Counted from the stretch's first letter, positions 27,207 to 38,063 are shown. The stretch: 64,000 nt of DNA from Comamonadaceae bacterium UBA4962 (GCA_002397315.1 DHAE01000020.1:202931-266930), one strand, 5' to 3'. Numbers and translations: made by a program. The notes: generated from the sequence alone by a model not told the origin.

Positions 27207-28270
27207 TAAAGTACGCGCCCGAACCACCACAGCGACAGCAGGCCCGCCAGCACCAGCAGCGCGGCGCCCGCCAGCGCGAACAGGGCGGCCACCTCGGTCT
27301 CCTTCTTCTCCACGGTGAGGCGCGAACTGAGGGTCTCGTACACCTTCTTCAGGTCGGCCGCGGTGGCCGCGTGGAAGTATTCGGCCTGGGTGCGCTGCGC
27401 CACGGCCTTGAGCGTGTCTTCGTCGAGGCGCACGCGCATCGACCAGCCCTCGAAGCCGATCGTCTCCCCGGCCACGGTGCCCACGCCGACGGTGTAGACG
27501 CGCACGCCGCGGTCGGCGGCCCATTGCGCGGCCTCCAGCGGGTCCACGCCCGTGGTGCGCTGGCCATCGGTGAGCATGATGATGGCGGCCGAGGTGTAGG
27601 AGCCCGGCGCCACGGGTGCGGGGCGGTCCACGCTCTTGTTGCCGTCGCGGTGGGGCGGCTTGCCGACCTCGTCGATCGACTGCGGCCGCATCATCGCCTG
27701 GCGCCCTCCGAGTGCGGAGACGTCGATGCCCGTGTCCGGGAACAGCGTCGCGAGCGACAGCAGGATGCCGTTGCCCGTGGCGGTACCGCGCTGCAGCTGG
27801 AAGCTGTCGATGGCGCGGGCGAGGTCTTCGTGGTTCTGCGTGGGCAACTGGGCGAGCTGCGCACTGCCCGCGAAGGCCACGATGCCCACGCGCACGTGGC
27901 GCGGCAGGTCGGCGATGAAGGCCTTGGCGGCATTCTGGGCGGCGGTGAGGCGATCGGGCTGCACGTCGGCGGCGCGCATGCTGCCCGACACGTCCATGGC
28001 GAGCATGATGGTCTGCTGCTGCGAGGGCAGCGTGAGCACGGCCAGCGGCCGCGCGGCCGCGACCAGCAAAGCAGCGAGGCCGAGCAGGAAGAGCAGCGGC
28101 GGCACGTGGCGCCGCCAGCGCGAGCGCGCGCCCTGGGCCTCTCGCGCCAGGGCCAGGGCGGGGAAGTGGAGCACGGCGGCCTTGCGGCGGCGCAGCAGCC
28201 ACACGTAGAGCAGCACCAGCAGCGGCAGCGCGAGCAGCAGCCAGAGCAGGTCGGGCCAGAGAAACACCAT
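27206..28270 (-). CDS. VWA-domain membrane protein (BatA/BatB-like)
   Basis: Membrane-anchored von Willebrand A protein, usually partnered with MoxR ATPases in metal- or cofactor-related assembly or stress tolerance. The 354-residue protein begins MVFLWPDLLWLLLALPLL with GGAG upstream. It has two N-terminal helices (about 7-25 and 58-75), a periplasmic-facing VWA domain with the MIDAS motif MDVSGSMRA (about residues 94-102), TDGQRTTG, and a C-terminal helix (about 330-350). It follows DUF58 and MoxR genes on the same strand, the classic MoxR-DUF58-VWA set. A hairpin repeat begins at its stop codon. Confidence 0.93.
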   Translation of the reverse strand: MVFLWPDLLWLLLALPLLVLLYVWLLRRRKAAVLHFPALALAREAQGARSRWRRHVPPLLFLLGLAALLVAAARPLAVLTLPSQQQTIMLAMDVSGSMRAADVQPDRLTAAQNAAKAFIADLPRHVRVGIVAFAGSAQLAQLPTQNHEDLARAIDSFQLQRGTATGNGILLSLATLFPDTGIDVSALGGRQAMMRPQSIDEVGKPPHRDGNKSVDRPAPVAPGSYTSAAIIMLTDGQRTTGVDPLEAAQWAADRGVRVYTVGVGTVAGETIGFEGWSMRVRLDEDTLKAVAQRTQAEYFHAATAADLKKVYETLSSRLTVEKKETEVAALFALAGAALLVLAGLLSLWWFGRVL

Positions 28271-28332
28271 GGGGGGCTCCTTCCTGGTCGTGTCGTGTAT
28301 TCGGTAGGGAGTGGGTCCGGCGCCGCGCGGCC

Positions 28333-29362
28333 TCAGGCGTGGGCGCGGGCCTCCGGTGCGGCGGCCGTGCGCGGGGGCGGCACGAGCGGAGCACGCCGGC
28401 GGGCGCGCACGGGCTGGCCGCGCAGTTCCATGAAGCGCACCAGCGCGCCGAGCAGGTCGTCGTCGGTGGCGAGCTCGAGCGTGTCGGCCCCTGCGCGCGC
28501 CAGGGCCGTGCGCAGGGCGGCCTCGCGGTCGGCGGCGAGGCGGGCGAAGCGCTGGCGGAAGGACCGGTCGCGCGTGTCCACCGTGAGGTGCTCGCCGGTT
28601 TCCGGATCGCGCAGGTGCAGCACGCCCACGTCGGGCAGTTCCAGCTCCAGCGGATCGAGCAGCCGCACGGCCACCACGTCGTGCCGTTGTGCGAGGTGTG
28701 CGAGGGGCTTCTCCCAGCCCGGGGCGGAGAGAAAGTCGGACACCACGAACACGGCCGAGCGGCGGCGCAGCGCGCATGCGGCGGCGCCGAGCAGGCGGTG
28801 CAGTTCGGTGGTGCCGGGCGGCGCGCTGGATGCACCGGCGGCGTGTGCCGCAGGCGCCAGCGCGTCGATCAGCCGCAGCACCTGGGTGCGGCCGGTGCGT
28901 GGCGGCAGCACGGTGGCGGCGCTGCTGCTGGCCGCGGAAGAGGCACCGCCCAGCAGCAGGGCGCCCACGCGGTTGCCGTGGCGCGTGAGCAGCCGCGCGA
29001 GCACGGCGACGAAGCCGATCAGCTGGTCGCGCTTGCTGGCGCCGGGCGGCCCGAAATCCACCGATGGGCTCAGGTCGAGCAGGAACCAGGCATTCATTTC
29101 GCGGTCTTCTGAGAACACGCGCACGTGGGGCGTGCCGAGCCGCGCGGTGACGTTCCAGTCGATGTGGCGCACGTCGTCGTGCGGCTGGTATTCGCGCAGA
29201 TCCGCCAGGTCCACGCCCGCGCCGCGCATCAGCGTGCGGTACTCGCCCTGCAGCAGGCCGTCGAGGCGGCGCACCACGGTCCATTCGAGCCGGCGCAGCA
29301 GCCGGTCCGCCGCGCCCGCGGCCAGGCCGGCCGCAGCGGCCGGCACCGCGGGTGCGGTGGCC

Positions 29363-29385
<23 letters not shown>
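28333..29385 (-). CDS. DUF58 domain protein
   Basis: Partner protein of MoxR ATPases with a C-terminal VWA-like fold. The 350-residue protein starts at 29385 (MPRRSRPEATAP), overlapping the moxR end by 23 bases. The DUF58 core motif YQPHDDVRHIDWNVTAR is represented by its residues D-D-V-R-x-I-D-W (about 72-80). The degenerate MIDAS region LLDLSPSVDFG follows. No transmembrane helix is clear. A Ser/Ala-rich insertion (ASSAASSSAA) sits in the middle. Confidence 0.9.
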
Positions 29386-30400
<1,015 letters not shown>

Positions 30401-30432
30401 GGGATCTCCTGGCGCGGGGCCTGCGTGCGGTA

Positions 30433-31446
30433 TCAGAACGGCGGCATGCCGGCCGCCTGCGCCGCGTTCTCGATCGGCACGGCGAAGCCGATGCCGATGA
30501 AGGTGCGCGCGGGCGTGGGGTTGAGGATGGCGGTGACGATGCCGACCACTTCGCCCTCCAGGGTGACGAGCGGCCCGCCCGAGTTGCCGGGGTTGGCGGC
30601 CGCGTCGAACTGGATGAGGTTGCGCATCTCCTGCTTGCCCTGGGGCGAATCGAATTCGCGCTGCAGGCCCGAGATCACGCCGGAAGAGACGGACGGCCCG
30701 ATGCCGAACGGAAAACCGATCGCGACCACGCCGTCGCCGGGCTTCAGGCCATCGGTGGAGCGCAGCGGCGCGGCCTGCAGATCGTCCGGCACGCGATGCG
30801 CCTGCAGCACGGCGAGGTCGTCCGCGGGGCGTGCGCCCGTGAGGGAGGCATCGCTCTCGGAGCCGTCGGCGAAGGTCACCTGGATGCGCGAGGCGCCCCG
30901 CACCACGTGCAGGTTGGTGAGGATCACGCCCTTGTCCACGATCACGATGCCGGAACCCACCCCGCGCTCCTGTTCCGGGCCCTGGTGCTTGCCTTTCCTG
31001 GCGCGGGCGAAACCGGTGACGCGCACCACCGACGGCGCCACGGCCTCTGCCGCGCGTGCGGCGGCCGAGGGCAGGGGCTGGGTGGAGAGGGTGTGGAGGA
31101 CGGCCGCGTCGATGTCCTGCTGCGTGAGGCGCTGCGGCACGGCCCGCGACTGCTGCCAGCCCCACCAGAGGCTGGCGGCCAGCGCTGCGGCGAGCAGCGC
31201 CGCCGCGGCCTTCCAGCGCAGGCCGCCGTGCGCCGCGGGGGCATGCGCACGTTCAGCGGAAGCCGGGGAGGCGGACGGTGCGTCCGGTGCGCTGCGCTGC
31301 GCCGTCTCCCCTCGGACTGCCTGCCCCTGCGGCATGGGAGGGCCCGGAGCCTGCGCGCGGCCGGGCGCGGAAGCCCGTGCGGCCGCATCGTCCGCCGTGC
31401 GGGATCGGGGGCTGGGGCTGGGGCTGTAACGGGCGGGCCTGGGCAT
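30433..31446 (-). CDS. Membrane-anchored trypsin-like serine protease without PDZ
   Basis: Predicted envelope protease of the S1C (HtrA-like) group. I take the ATG at 31446 (MPRPARYSPSP) because AGGTGA lies upstream; the open frame continues further but without a ribosome site. The 337-residue product has an Arg/Pro/Ala-rich cytosolic segment (residues 1-75), one transmembrane helix (about 78-98), then the protease domain with His in TNLHVVRG, Asp in ADDLAVLQ and Ser in GNSGGPLVT. It stops right after the protease domain, so the PDZ domain of DegP/DegS is missing. It lies 32 bases before moxR and may be in that operon. Confidence 0.88.
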   Translation of the reverse strand: MPRPARYSPSPSPRSRTADDAAARASAPGRAQAPGPPMPQGQAVRGETAQRSAPDAPSASPASAERAHAPAAHGGLRWKAAAALLAAALAASLWWGWQQSRAVPQRLTQQDIDAAVLHTLSTQPLPSAAARAAEAVAPSVVRVTGFARARKGKHQGPEQERGVGSGIVIVDKGVILTNLHVVRGASRIQVTFADGSESDASLTGARPADDLAVLQAHRVPDDLQAAPLRSTDGLKPGDGVVAIGFPFGIGPSVSSGVISGLQREFDSPQGKQEMRNLIQFDAAANPGNSGGPLVTLEGEVVGIVTAILNPTPARTFIGIGFAVPIENAAQAAGMPPF

Positions 31447-31635
31447 GCGGTCACCTCGGGGCAGGAGCGGCGTCGGACGCGGGTGCAAGGGCGCGAAGGC
31501 AGGCGTGGGTGCAGAAACCCAGCGGACAGGCGCGGCCACGGTGCCTTCGCACGGTAGCACGGAAAGCCCCCCGCTGCCTGTGACAGGCGGTATCCACGGC
31601 GGCATGGCGGCCACCGCCTGGGGCATGATCAGGGC

Positions 31636-32571
31636 ATGCCAGAACGCCATGCCACTCTACCGCCCGGCAGCGGGCCCGCGGAGCGCGCCGCGGTGGCGCC
31701 GCCGCTGCCCGGCCCCGCTGCAGGGCCGTGGATCGACACCCACTGCCATCTCGACGAATTCGAGGCCCACGCGGGCCGCGACTACCAGGACCGCGTGCGG
31801 GCCGACGCGGCACGCGACGGCGTGGCGCACTGCGTGGTGCCGGCCGTGGAGCTCGGCAACATGGACACCGTGCGCGCACTGGCGCACCGACACGGCGACA
31901 GCTATGCGCTCGGCATCCACCCGCTCTTCACCGGGCGCGCGGGCGACGGCGACCTGGATGCGCTGGCCCGGGCGCTGGAGCAGCACGCGCAGGACCCGCG
32001 CCTCGTCGCCGTGGGGGAGATCGGGCTCGACTTTTTCGTGAAGGATCTGGACCCGGAGCGGCAGGCGCATTTCTTCCGTGAACAGCTGAAGCTCGCACGG
32101 CGATGGAAGCTCCCGGTGATCCTGCACACGCGGCGCTCGGTGGACAAGGTGCTCAAGGGCCTGCGCGACGTGGGCGCCGAGGGCGGCATCGCGCACGCGT
32201 TCAACGGCAGCCTGCAGCAGGCGCGGGCGTTCATCGACCTGGGTTTCAAGCTCGGCTTCGGGGGCGCCGTGACCTTCGACCGCGCGCTGCAACTGCGCCG
32301 CCTGGCGGCCGAGCTGCCGCTGGAATCCATCGTGCTGGAGACCGATGCGCCCGACATCCCGCCGCACTGGCTCTACGTGACGGCCGCGGAGCGCGAGGCC
32401 GGTGCGGCCCCGGCACGCAACACCCCGGGCGAGCTGCCGCGCATCGCGCAGGTGGTGGCACGGCTGCGCGGCACCACGGCCGATGCACTGGGCCGTGCCG
32501 TGCACGCGAATTCGCTGGCCGCGCTGCCGCGGCTGGCGGCGTTGGTGCCCGGCGCGCCGGCGCGGGACTGA
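31636..32571 (+). CDS. TatD-family metal-dependent hydrolase (YjjV-like)
   Basis: Predicted metal-dependent DNase of the TatD family. The 311-residue TIM barrel has WIDTHCHLDEFE (about residues 32-43) with the metal-binding HxH, GEIGLDFF (Glu), PVILHTRRS (His), GIAHAFNGS (His) and LETDAPDIPP (Asp), which completes the family ligand set. The N-terminal 30 residues are Pro/Ala-rich and poorly conserved, so the true start could be later than the ATG at 31636. It diverges from the protease gene across 189 bases. A DNA glycosylase gene follows. Confidence 0.92.
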   Translation: MPERHATLPPGSGPAERAAVAPPLPGPAAGPWIDTHCHLDEFEAHAGRDYQDRVRADAARDGVAHCVVPAVELGNMDTVRALAHRHGDSYALGIHPLFTGRAGDGDLDALARALEQHAQDPRLVAVGEIGLDFFVKDLDPERQAHFFREQLKLARRWKLPVILHTRRSVDKVLKGLRDVGAEGGIAHAFNGSLQQARAFIDLGFKLGFGGAVTFDRALQLRRLAAELPLESIVLETDAPDIPPHWLYVTAAEREAGAAPARNTPGELPRIAQVVARLRGTTADALGRAVHANSLAALPRLAALVPGAPARD

Positions 32572-32645
32572 CGGCACTTCGGGGCCCGGACCCCGCCGCG
32601 GCGCGTGTCGTGAACGGCTACGATAGTCCCAAGCGCCCGCACCGC

Positions 32646-33239
32646 ATGCCGACCAGACCCACTCCTTCGCATCCTCCGCATCCCGACGACCCGACCCTCG
32701 CCGCGCCCGCACGCCTGGTGGGCCTCGCGCCGGTCGTGTCCGATCGCACCGTGGTGCTGGTGCTCGGCAGCTTTCCGGGCGTGGCCTCGCTGCGCGCGGG
32801 CCAGTACTACGGCCATCCGCAGAACCATTTCTGGCCGATCCTGCAGGCGCTCTGGCCGCAGCATCCGCTGCCCGGAAGGGACCGCTATGCGGAGCGCTGC
32901 GCGTGGCTGCTGGACCGCGGCCTGGGGCTCTGGGACGTGTACGCGGCCTGCGAGCGCGAGGGCAGCCTGGACACCAGCATCCGCAACGCCGCCGTGAACG
33001 ATTTCGCGGCGCTGCGCTCGCGTTGCCCGCGGCTGGCGGCCATCGCCCACAATGGCGGCGAAAGCTTCAAGCATGCGCGCGCCGTGCGCACCGCGCTGGA
33101 GCTGCCCGCAGGGCCGCAGGACGGCCCGGTGCCCTCGCTGCGCCTGCCCTCCACCAGCCCCGCGAACGCGTCGTGGAGCTTCGAGCGCAAGCGCGCCGCC
33201 TGGGCCGCGGCCTTCGCCCCCTTTGGATTGATGGACTGA
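32646..33239 (+). CDS. DNA-deoxyinosine/uracil glycosylase, UDG family 6-like
   Basis: Predicted base-excision-repair glycosylase removing deoxyinosine (hypoxanthine). The 197-residue protein has VLVLGSFPGVASLRAGQYYGHP by its key residues: GSFPG and then QYYGHPQN (about residues 38-60), the family 6 active-site region, and the C-terminal LPSTSPANA loop (about 164-172). It starts 74 bases after tatD and its stop touches the ATG of the next gene, so the two are coupled. Confidence 0.88.
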   Translation: MPTRPTPSHPPHPDDPTLAAPARLVGLAPVVSDRTVVLVLGSFPGVASLRAGQYYGHPQNHFWPILQALWPQHPLPGRDRYAERCAWLLDRGLGLWDVYAACEREGSLDTSIRNAAVNDFAALRSRCPRLAAIAHNGGESFKHARAVRTALELPAGPQDGPVPSLRLPSTSPANASWSFERKRAAWAAAFAPFGLMD

Positions 33240-34004
33240 ATGACCACCCGCAAGAAAGCCGCAGCCGCCGAGCTGCCCGAAGTCAGTGTTTCCGACGATG
33301 GCGACGTGCGCCACCTGCACCTGGGCACGCCCTGGATCCAGGGCTCCATGCGCATCGACGAGCCCTTCGAGATCGAACTGGAGTACGTGCAGCGCATGAT
33401 GGCCTGGCTGCTGTTCGTGGAGCCCGCAAGCGTGGCCAAGCGGCATGCGATGCAGTTGGGGCTGGGCGCCGGCGCGATCACCAAGTTCTGCCACAAGAAG
33501 CTGCGCATGTGCTGCACGGTGATCGAGCTGAACCCGCAGGTGCACGCCGTGTGCCGCGCCTGGTTCAAGCTGCCGCCCGACGGCCCGAAGCTGCGCGTGG
33601 TGCTGGCCGATGCGGCCCAGGAGATCCGCAAGCCCGAGTGGCACGGCACGGTGGACGCGCTGGCGGTGGACCTGTACGACCACGAGGCCGCGGCCCCGGT
33701 GCTCGACAGCGCGGAGTTCTACGCCGATTGCCGCGCGCTGCTCACCGAAGACGGCGCGATGACGGTGAACCTCTTCGGCCGGTCGTCCAGCTACGAGCGC
33801 AGCCTGGCGCGCATGGCCGAGGCTTTCGGCGCGGATGCACTCTGGGCCTTCAAGCCCACGCGCGAGGGCAACACCGTCGTGCTGGCACAGCGCACGCCGA
33901 CGCGCCCGCGCCGCGCCGATCTGCTGGCGCGCGCCGAGGCCGTGCAGGCCCGCTGGGACCTCCCCGCGGCCAAGTGGCCGCGCGTCTTCAAGCCCGTGGA
34001 GTGA
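33240..34004 (+). CDS. Spermidine synthase-like methyltransferase-fold protein
   Basis: Rossmann-fold protein of the spermidine/spermine synthase superfamily; enzymatic role uncertain. The 254-residue protein has a short Lys/Ala N-terminus, QLGLGAGAITKFC (about residues 72-84) at the nucleotide-binding position, VIELNPQVHAVC with the acidic Glu after strand 2, and VDALAVDLYDHEAAAP. The N-terminal beta-domain of true spermidine synthases is short here, so polyamine synthesis is not assured. The ATG directly abuts the preceding TGA. Confidence 0.8.
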   Translation: MTTRKKAAAAELPEVSVSDDGDVRHLHLGTPWIQGSMRIDEPFEIELEYVQRMMAWLLFVEPASVAKRHAMQLGLGAGAITKFCHKKLRMCCTVIELNPQVHAVCRAWFKLPPDGPKLRVVLADAAQEIRKPEWHGTVDALAVDLYDHEAAAPVLDSAEFYADCRALLTEDGAMTVNLFGRSSSYERSLARMAEAFGADALWAFKPTREGNTVVLAQRTPTRPRRADLLARAEAVQARWDLPAAKWPRVFKPVE

Positions 34005-34011
34005 TGCGGGC

Positions 34012-35865
34012 ATGAGTTCCAGCCTGCCTCCCGTGCCGGACGCCGCCGCCCTGGCGCGGCCTGTGTCCTCGTTCCCGAGCGGCTTCGCCGGCCCGCTCGA
34101 CTGGCGCCGCATCGTCGAGTGGCTGCGTGCCGACGGCGTGATCTCGCGGGAGGAGGCCGCCCGCACCATCGCGCGCTGCTCGCAGGCCGAGAGCCGGCAG
34201 CATCCGCTGGTGCGGCTGGCCAGCGTGGCCATGGCGCGCGCGGGCGACGGCAAGCCGCTCGACTTGGAAACCCTGACCGAATACCTGGCGGGCCGCAGCG
34301 GCCTGGCCTACCTGCGCATCGATCCGCTCAAGGTGGACGTGGGCCGCGTGGCCGACACCATGAGCGCGAGCTACGCCGAGCGGCACAAGGTGCTGCCGGT
34401 GCAGGTCACGCCGCGCGAGGTCGTGGTGGCCACGGCCGAGCCCTTCATCGACGACTGGGTGGCCGAAGTGGAGCGCCAGTCGCGCCGCACGGTGCGCCGC
34501 GTGGTCGCCAATCCGCAGGACATCCACCGCTATACGGCGGAATTCTTCGCGCTGGCCAAGTCCGTGAAGGCCGCGCAGAAGGCCGGCGGCGCGAACGCGG
34601 GCAGCAGCTTCGAGCAGCTGGTGGAGCTGGGCCGCAGCAACAAGCAGCTCGACGCCAACGACCAGGGCGTGGTCAAGGTGGTGGACTGGCTCTGGCAGTA
34701 CGCCTTCGACCAGCGCGCGAGCGACATCCACCTGGAGCCGCGCCGCGAGCAGGGCGTGATCCGCTTCCGCATCGACGGCGTGCTGCATCCCGTCTACCAG
34801 ATGCCGATGGGCGTGCTCAATGCGATGGTGTCGCGCGTGAAGCTGCTCGGCCGCATGGACGTGGTCGAGAAGCGGCGCCCGCAGGACGGCCGCATCAAGA
34901 CCCGCAACCCGCGCGGCGACGAGGTGGAAATGCGCCTCTCCACCCTGCCCACGGCCTTCGGCGAGAAGATGGTGATGCGCATCTTCGACCCGGACAACAC
35001 GGTCAAGGACCTGGATGCCCTGGGCTTCACGCCGCACGACGCACAGCGCTGGGAGGCGCTGGTCCGGCGGCCGCACGGCATCGTCCTGGTGACCGGGCCC
35101 ACGGGTTCGGGCAAGACCACCACGCTCTACTCCACGCTGCGGCGCCTGGCCACCGAAGAGGTGAACGTGAGCACGGTGGAAGATCCGATCGAGATGATCG
35201 AGCCCAGCTTCAACCAGACGCAGGTGCAGCCGCAGCTCGATTTCAGCTTCGCGGAAGGGCTGCGCGCGCTCATGCGGCAGGATCCGGACATCCTCATGGT
35301 GGGCGAGATCCGCGACCTGCAGACGGCCGACATGGCCGTGCAGGCGGCGCTCACCGGCCACCTCGTCTTCTCGACGCTGCACACCAACGACGCGCCTTCG
35401 GCCGTGAGCCGGCTCATGGAGTTGGGCGTGCCGCCTTACCTGATCAACGCCACGCTGCTGGGCGTGCTCGCGCAGCGGCTGGTGCGCACGCTGTGCCGGC
35501 AGTGCCGCCAGCGCGACGATGCGGCGGGCATCGAAGGGCTGGCCGAGGCGGTGCGCCCCTGGAAGCTCACCGGCGGCTACCACCCCTACCGTCCGGTGGG
35601 CTGCGTGGACTGCCGCATGACGGGTTTTCGCGGCCGCATGGGGCTCTACGAGCTGCTGACGGTGAGCGAGGCGCTGAAGGACCGCATCACCCAGTCGCCC
35701 TCCATCGATGCCCTGCGGCGGCAGGCCCTGCACGACGGCATGCGGCCACTGCGTCTGGCGGGAGCGCTGCGCGTGGCCGAAGGCGTGACCACGATGGAAG
35801 AGGTGGTGGCCGCCACGCCGCCCCTGGAGTCACGTGACCGGGCAGCGCCGCCCGGCGCCCCCTGA
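34012..35865 (+). CDS. GspE/PilB-family secretion or pilus ATPase
   Basis: Hexameric ATPase of type II secretion or type IV pilus systems. The 617-residue protein starts MSSSLPPVPD, 8 bases after the previous stop. It has an N-terminal T2SSE_N-like domain (residues about 25-200), then the ATPase core with Walker A GPTGSGKTTT (about 362-371), Asp box STVEDPIEM, Walker B PDILMVGEIRD and His box GHLVFSTLHTND. A tetra-Cys zinc loop (LCRQC ... GCVDC) lies near residues 495-530. No other secretion gene is close, so it works in trans with a system elsewhere. Confidence 0.92.
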   Translation: MSSSLPPVPDAAALARPVSSFPSGFAGPLDWRRIVEWLRADGVISREEAARTIARCSQAESRQHPLVRLASVAMARAGDGKPLDLETLTEYLAGRSGLAYLRIDPLKVDVGRVADTMSASYAERHKVLPVQVTPREVVVATAEPFIDDWVAEVERQSRRTVRRVVANPQDIHRYTAEFFALAKSVKAAQKAGGANAGSSFEQLVELGRSNKQLDANDQGVVKVVDWLWQYAFDQRASDIHLEPRREQGVIRFRIDGVLHPVYQMPMGVLNAMVSRVKLLGRMDVVEKRRPQDGRIKTRNPRGDEVEMRLSTLPTAFGEKMVMRIFDPDNTVKDLDALGFTPHDAQRWEALVRRPHGIVLVTGPTGSGKTTTLYSTLRRLATEEVNVSTVEDPIEMIEPSFNQTQVQPQLDFSFAEGLRALMRQDPDILMVGEIRDLQTADMAVQAALTGHLVFSTLHTNDAPSAVSRLMELGVPPYLINATLLGVLAQRLVRTLCRQCRQRDDAAGIEGLAEAVRPWKLTGGYHPYRPVGCVDCRMTGFRGRMGLYELLTVSEALKDRITQSPSIDALRRQALHDGMRPLRLAGALRVAEGVTTMEEVVAATPPLESRDRAAPPGAP

Positions 35866-35893
35866 ACGGCGCCCGGCTGTCTTTCTGCAACGC

Positions 35894-35957
35894 GGAAAAT
35901 CGCAAAACCGTTCCGTGCACCGGAGCGGCGTTTTCGCTGGGGGCGTTGCGGTTTTCC
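35894..35957. promoter_or_regulatory. Inverted repeat between the ATPase gene and tctB
   Basis: GGAAAATCGCAA (35894-35905) and TTGCGGTTTTCC (35946-35957) pair over 12 positions with one G-T wobble, leaving 40 bases between. It could be a hairpin ending the ATPase transcript or an operator for tctBA; there is no clear T-run. Confidence 0.35.
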
Positions 35958-36044
35958 CTAGGTTCCGGATAGGTGGTATCCACATCGCTTCGGCGGGGCC
36001 GCGATTGCACAATCGCCCGTCAACTTCGTGTAAGGAGTCGTTTC

Positions 36045-36533
36045 GTGAAAATCAAGAGCCAGAAAGATTTCTTTTCAGGCCTCATGTTCATGGGTGTGGG
36101 GGTCGCTTTCGCTGTGGGCGCCACCAATTACAGCGTCGGCAACGGCGCGCGCATGGGCCCGGGGTACTTTCCGCTGATCCTGGGCATCCTGCTAGCCATC
36201 CTGGGTGCCGTCATCACGTTCTACGCCACGGTGGTGGAGAGCGCCGACGGCGACAAGATCGGCAAGTGGGCGTGGAAGCAGCTGTTCTTCATCCTCGCTT
36301 CCAACTTCGCGTTCGGCGTGCTGCTCGCCGGCCTGCCGAGCTTCGGCGTGCCGGCCATGGGCCTGATCGTCGCCATCTATGCGCTCGTGTTCATCGCGAG
36401 CCTGGCGGGCGAGAAGTTCAACGCCAAGGAAACTTTCATCCTCGCCACCATCCTTGCGGTGGGCAGCTATGTGGCTTTCGTGTGGGCGCTGAAACTGCAG
36501 TTCCCCGTGTGGCCCAGTTTCATTTCGGGTTGA
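36045..36533 (+). CDS. tctB: TctB, small membrane subunit of tripartite tricarboxylate transporter
   Basis: Small integral membrane subunit of a TTT-family importer. I take GTG at 36045 (reading MKIKSQKDFFSG) because TAAGGAG lies 8-14 bases upstream; the longer open frame has no ribosome site. The 162-residue protein has four transmembrane helices (about 12-30, 45-63, 84-120 as two, 138-155) and the family start of DFFSGLMFMGVGVAF. It lies 18 bases before tctA. No tctC binding-protein gene is visible on either side. Confidence 0.92.
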   Translation: MKIKSQKDFFSGLMFMGVGVAFAVGATNYSVGNGARMGPGYFPLILGILLAILGAVITFYATVVESADGDKIGKWAWKQLFFILASNFAFGVLLAGLPSFGVPAMGLIVAIYALVFIASLAGEKFNAKETFILATILAVGSYVAFVWALKLQFPVWPSFISG

Positions 36534-36551
36534 GCGGGAGCATCGAAAACC

Positions 36552-38063
36552 ATGGAATTGTTTGACAACCTGGCGACCGGCTTCGGCGTCGCCTTCACCT
36601 TCCAGAACCTCATCTACTGCCTGATCGGCTGTATTTTGGGGACGCTGATCGGCGTGCTGCCCGGCATCGGGCCGGTGGCCACCATCGCCATGCTGCTGCC
36701 CGCCACCTACGCGCTGCCGCCCGTGGCCGCGCTCATCATGCTGGCCGGCATCTACTACGGTGCGCAGTACGGGGGCTCGACCACCGCAATTCTGGTGAAC
36801 CTGCCGGGCGAGTCATCCTCGGTGGTGACGGTGATCGACGGCTACCAGATGGCGCGCAAGGGCCGCGCGGGCCCGGCGCTCGCCGCCGCCGGCATGGGCT
36901 CGTTCTTCGCAGGCTGCGTGGGCACGCTGATCCTGGCCGCCTTCGCGCCGCCGCTGACCGAAGTCGCCTTCAAGTTCGGCCCTGCCGAATACTTCTCGCT
37001 GATGGTGCTGGGCCTGATCGGCGCCGTGGTGCTGGCTTCGGGCTCGCTGCTCAAGGCCGTGGCCATGATCGTGCTGGGCCTGCTGCTCGGCCTCGTGGGT
37101 ACCGACGTGAACTCGGGCGTGGCCCGCTACAGCTTCGACATTCCCGAACTGACCGACGGCATCAACTTCGTCGTGATCGCCATGGGCGTGTTCGGCTACG
37201 GCGAAATCATCGCCAACCTCTCCAAGCCCGAGGAAGACCGCGAGGTGTTCACGGCCAAGGTGCAGGGCCTGTTCCCGACCAAGGAAGACTTCAAGCGCAT
37301 GCTTCCCGCCGTGCTGCGCGGCACGGCCCTGGGCTCGGCCCTGGGCATCCTGCCCGGCGGCGGCGCATTGCTCTCGGCCTTCGCGGCCTACACGATCGAG
37401 AAGAAGACCAAGCTGCGCGCGGGCGAGGTGCCCTTCGGCAAGGGCAACATCCGCGGCGTGGCAGCCCCCGAGGCCGCCAACAACGCCGGTGCGCAGACCT
37501 CCTTCATCCCGCTGCTGACGCTGGGCATTCCGCCCAACGCCGTGATGGCGCTGATGGTGGGCGCGATGACTATCCACAACATCCAGCCCGGCCCGCAGGT
37601 GATGACCAGCAACCCGGAACTGTTCTGGGGCCTGATCGCCTCGATGTGGCTCGGCAACGCGATGCTGATCATCCTGAACCTGCCGCTCATCGGCGTGTGG
37701 ATCAAGCTGCTGACCGTGCCCTACCGCTGGCTGTTCCCCTCCATCGTGCTGTTCTGCGCGGTGGGCGTGTACGGCACGAACAACAACACGTTCGACGTCT
37801 GGCTGGTCGGCATCTTCGGCTTCATCGGCTATATCTTCCACAAGCTGGGCACCGAACCTGCGCCGCTGCTGCTCGGCTTCATCCTGGGCCCGATGATGGA
37901 AGAGAACCTGCGCCGCGCCCTGCTGCTGTCGCGCGGCGACTGGAGCGTGTTCGTCACGCGTCCGATCTCCGCCGGCCTGCTGGCTGCCGCCGTGCTGCTG
38001 CTCGTCATCGTGCTGCTGCCGGCCGTGAGCAAGAAGCGCGAAGAGGCATTCGTCGAGGACTGA
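36552..38063 (+). CDS. tctA: TctA, large permease subunit of tripartite tricarboxylate transporter
   Basis: Large membrane subunit of a TTT-family secondary importer for citrate-like or other carboxylates. The 503-residue protein has about 11-12 transmembrane helices and the family motifs GVLPGIGPVATIAMLLP, shown by the G-x-LPGIGP core (about residues 37-44), YYGAQYGGSTTAILVN, and the second-half repeat LGILPGGGALLSAFAAY. A Pro-rich PPNAVMALM segment is also typical. It is followed by a good rho-independent terminator. Confidence 0.95.
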   Translation: MELFDNLATGFGVAFTFQNLIYCLIGCILGTLIGVLPGIGPVATIAMLLPATYALPPVAALIMLAGIYYGAQYGGSTTAILVNLPGESSSVVTVIDGYQMARKGRAGPALAAAGMGSFFAGCVGTLILAAFAPPLTEVAFKFGPAEYFSLMVLGLIGAVVLASGSLLKAVAMIVLGLLLGLVGTDVNSGVARYSFDIPELTDGINFVVIAMGVFGYGEIIANLSKPEEDREVFTAKVQGLFPTKEDFKRMLPAVLRGTALGSALGILPGGGALLSAFAAYTIEKKTKLRAGEVPFGKGNIRGVAAPEAANNAGAQTSFIPLLTLGIPPNAVMALMVGAMTIHNIQPGPQVMTSNPELFWGLIASMWLGNAMLIILNLPLIGVWIKLLTVPYRWLFPSIVLFCAVGVYGTNNNTFDVWLVGIFGFIGYIFHKLGTEPAPLLLGFILGPMMEENLRRALLLSRGDWSVFVTRPISAGLLAAAVLLLVIVLLPAVSKKREEAFVED

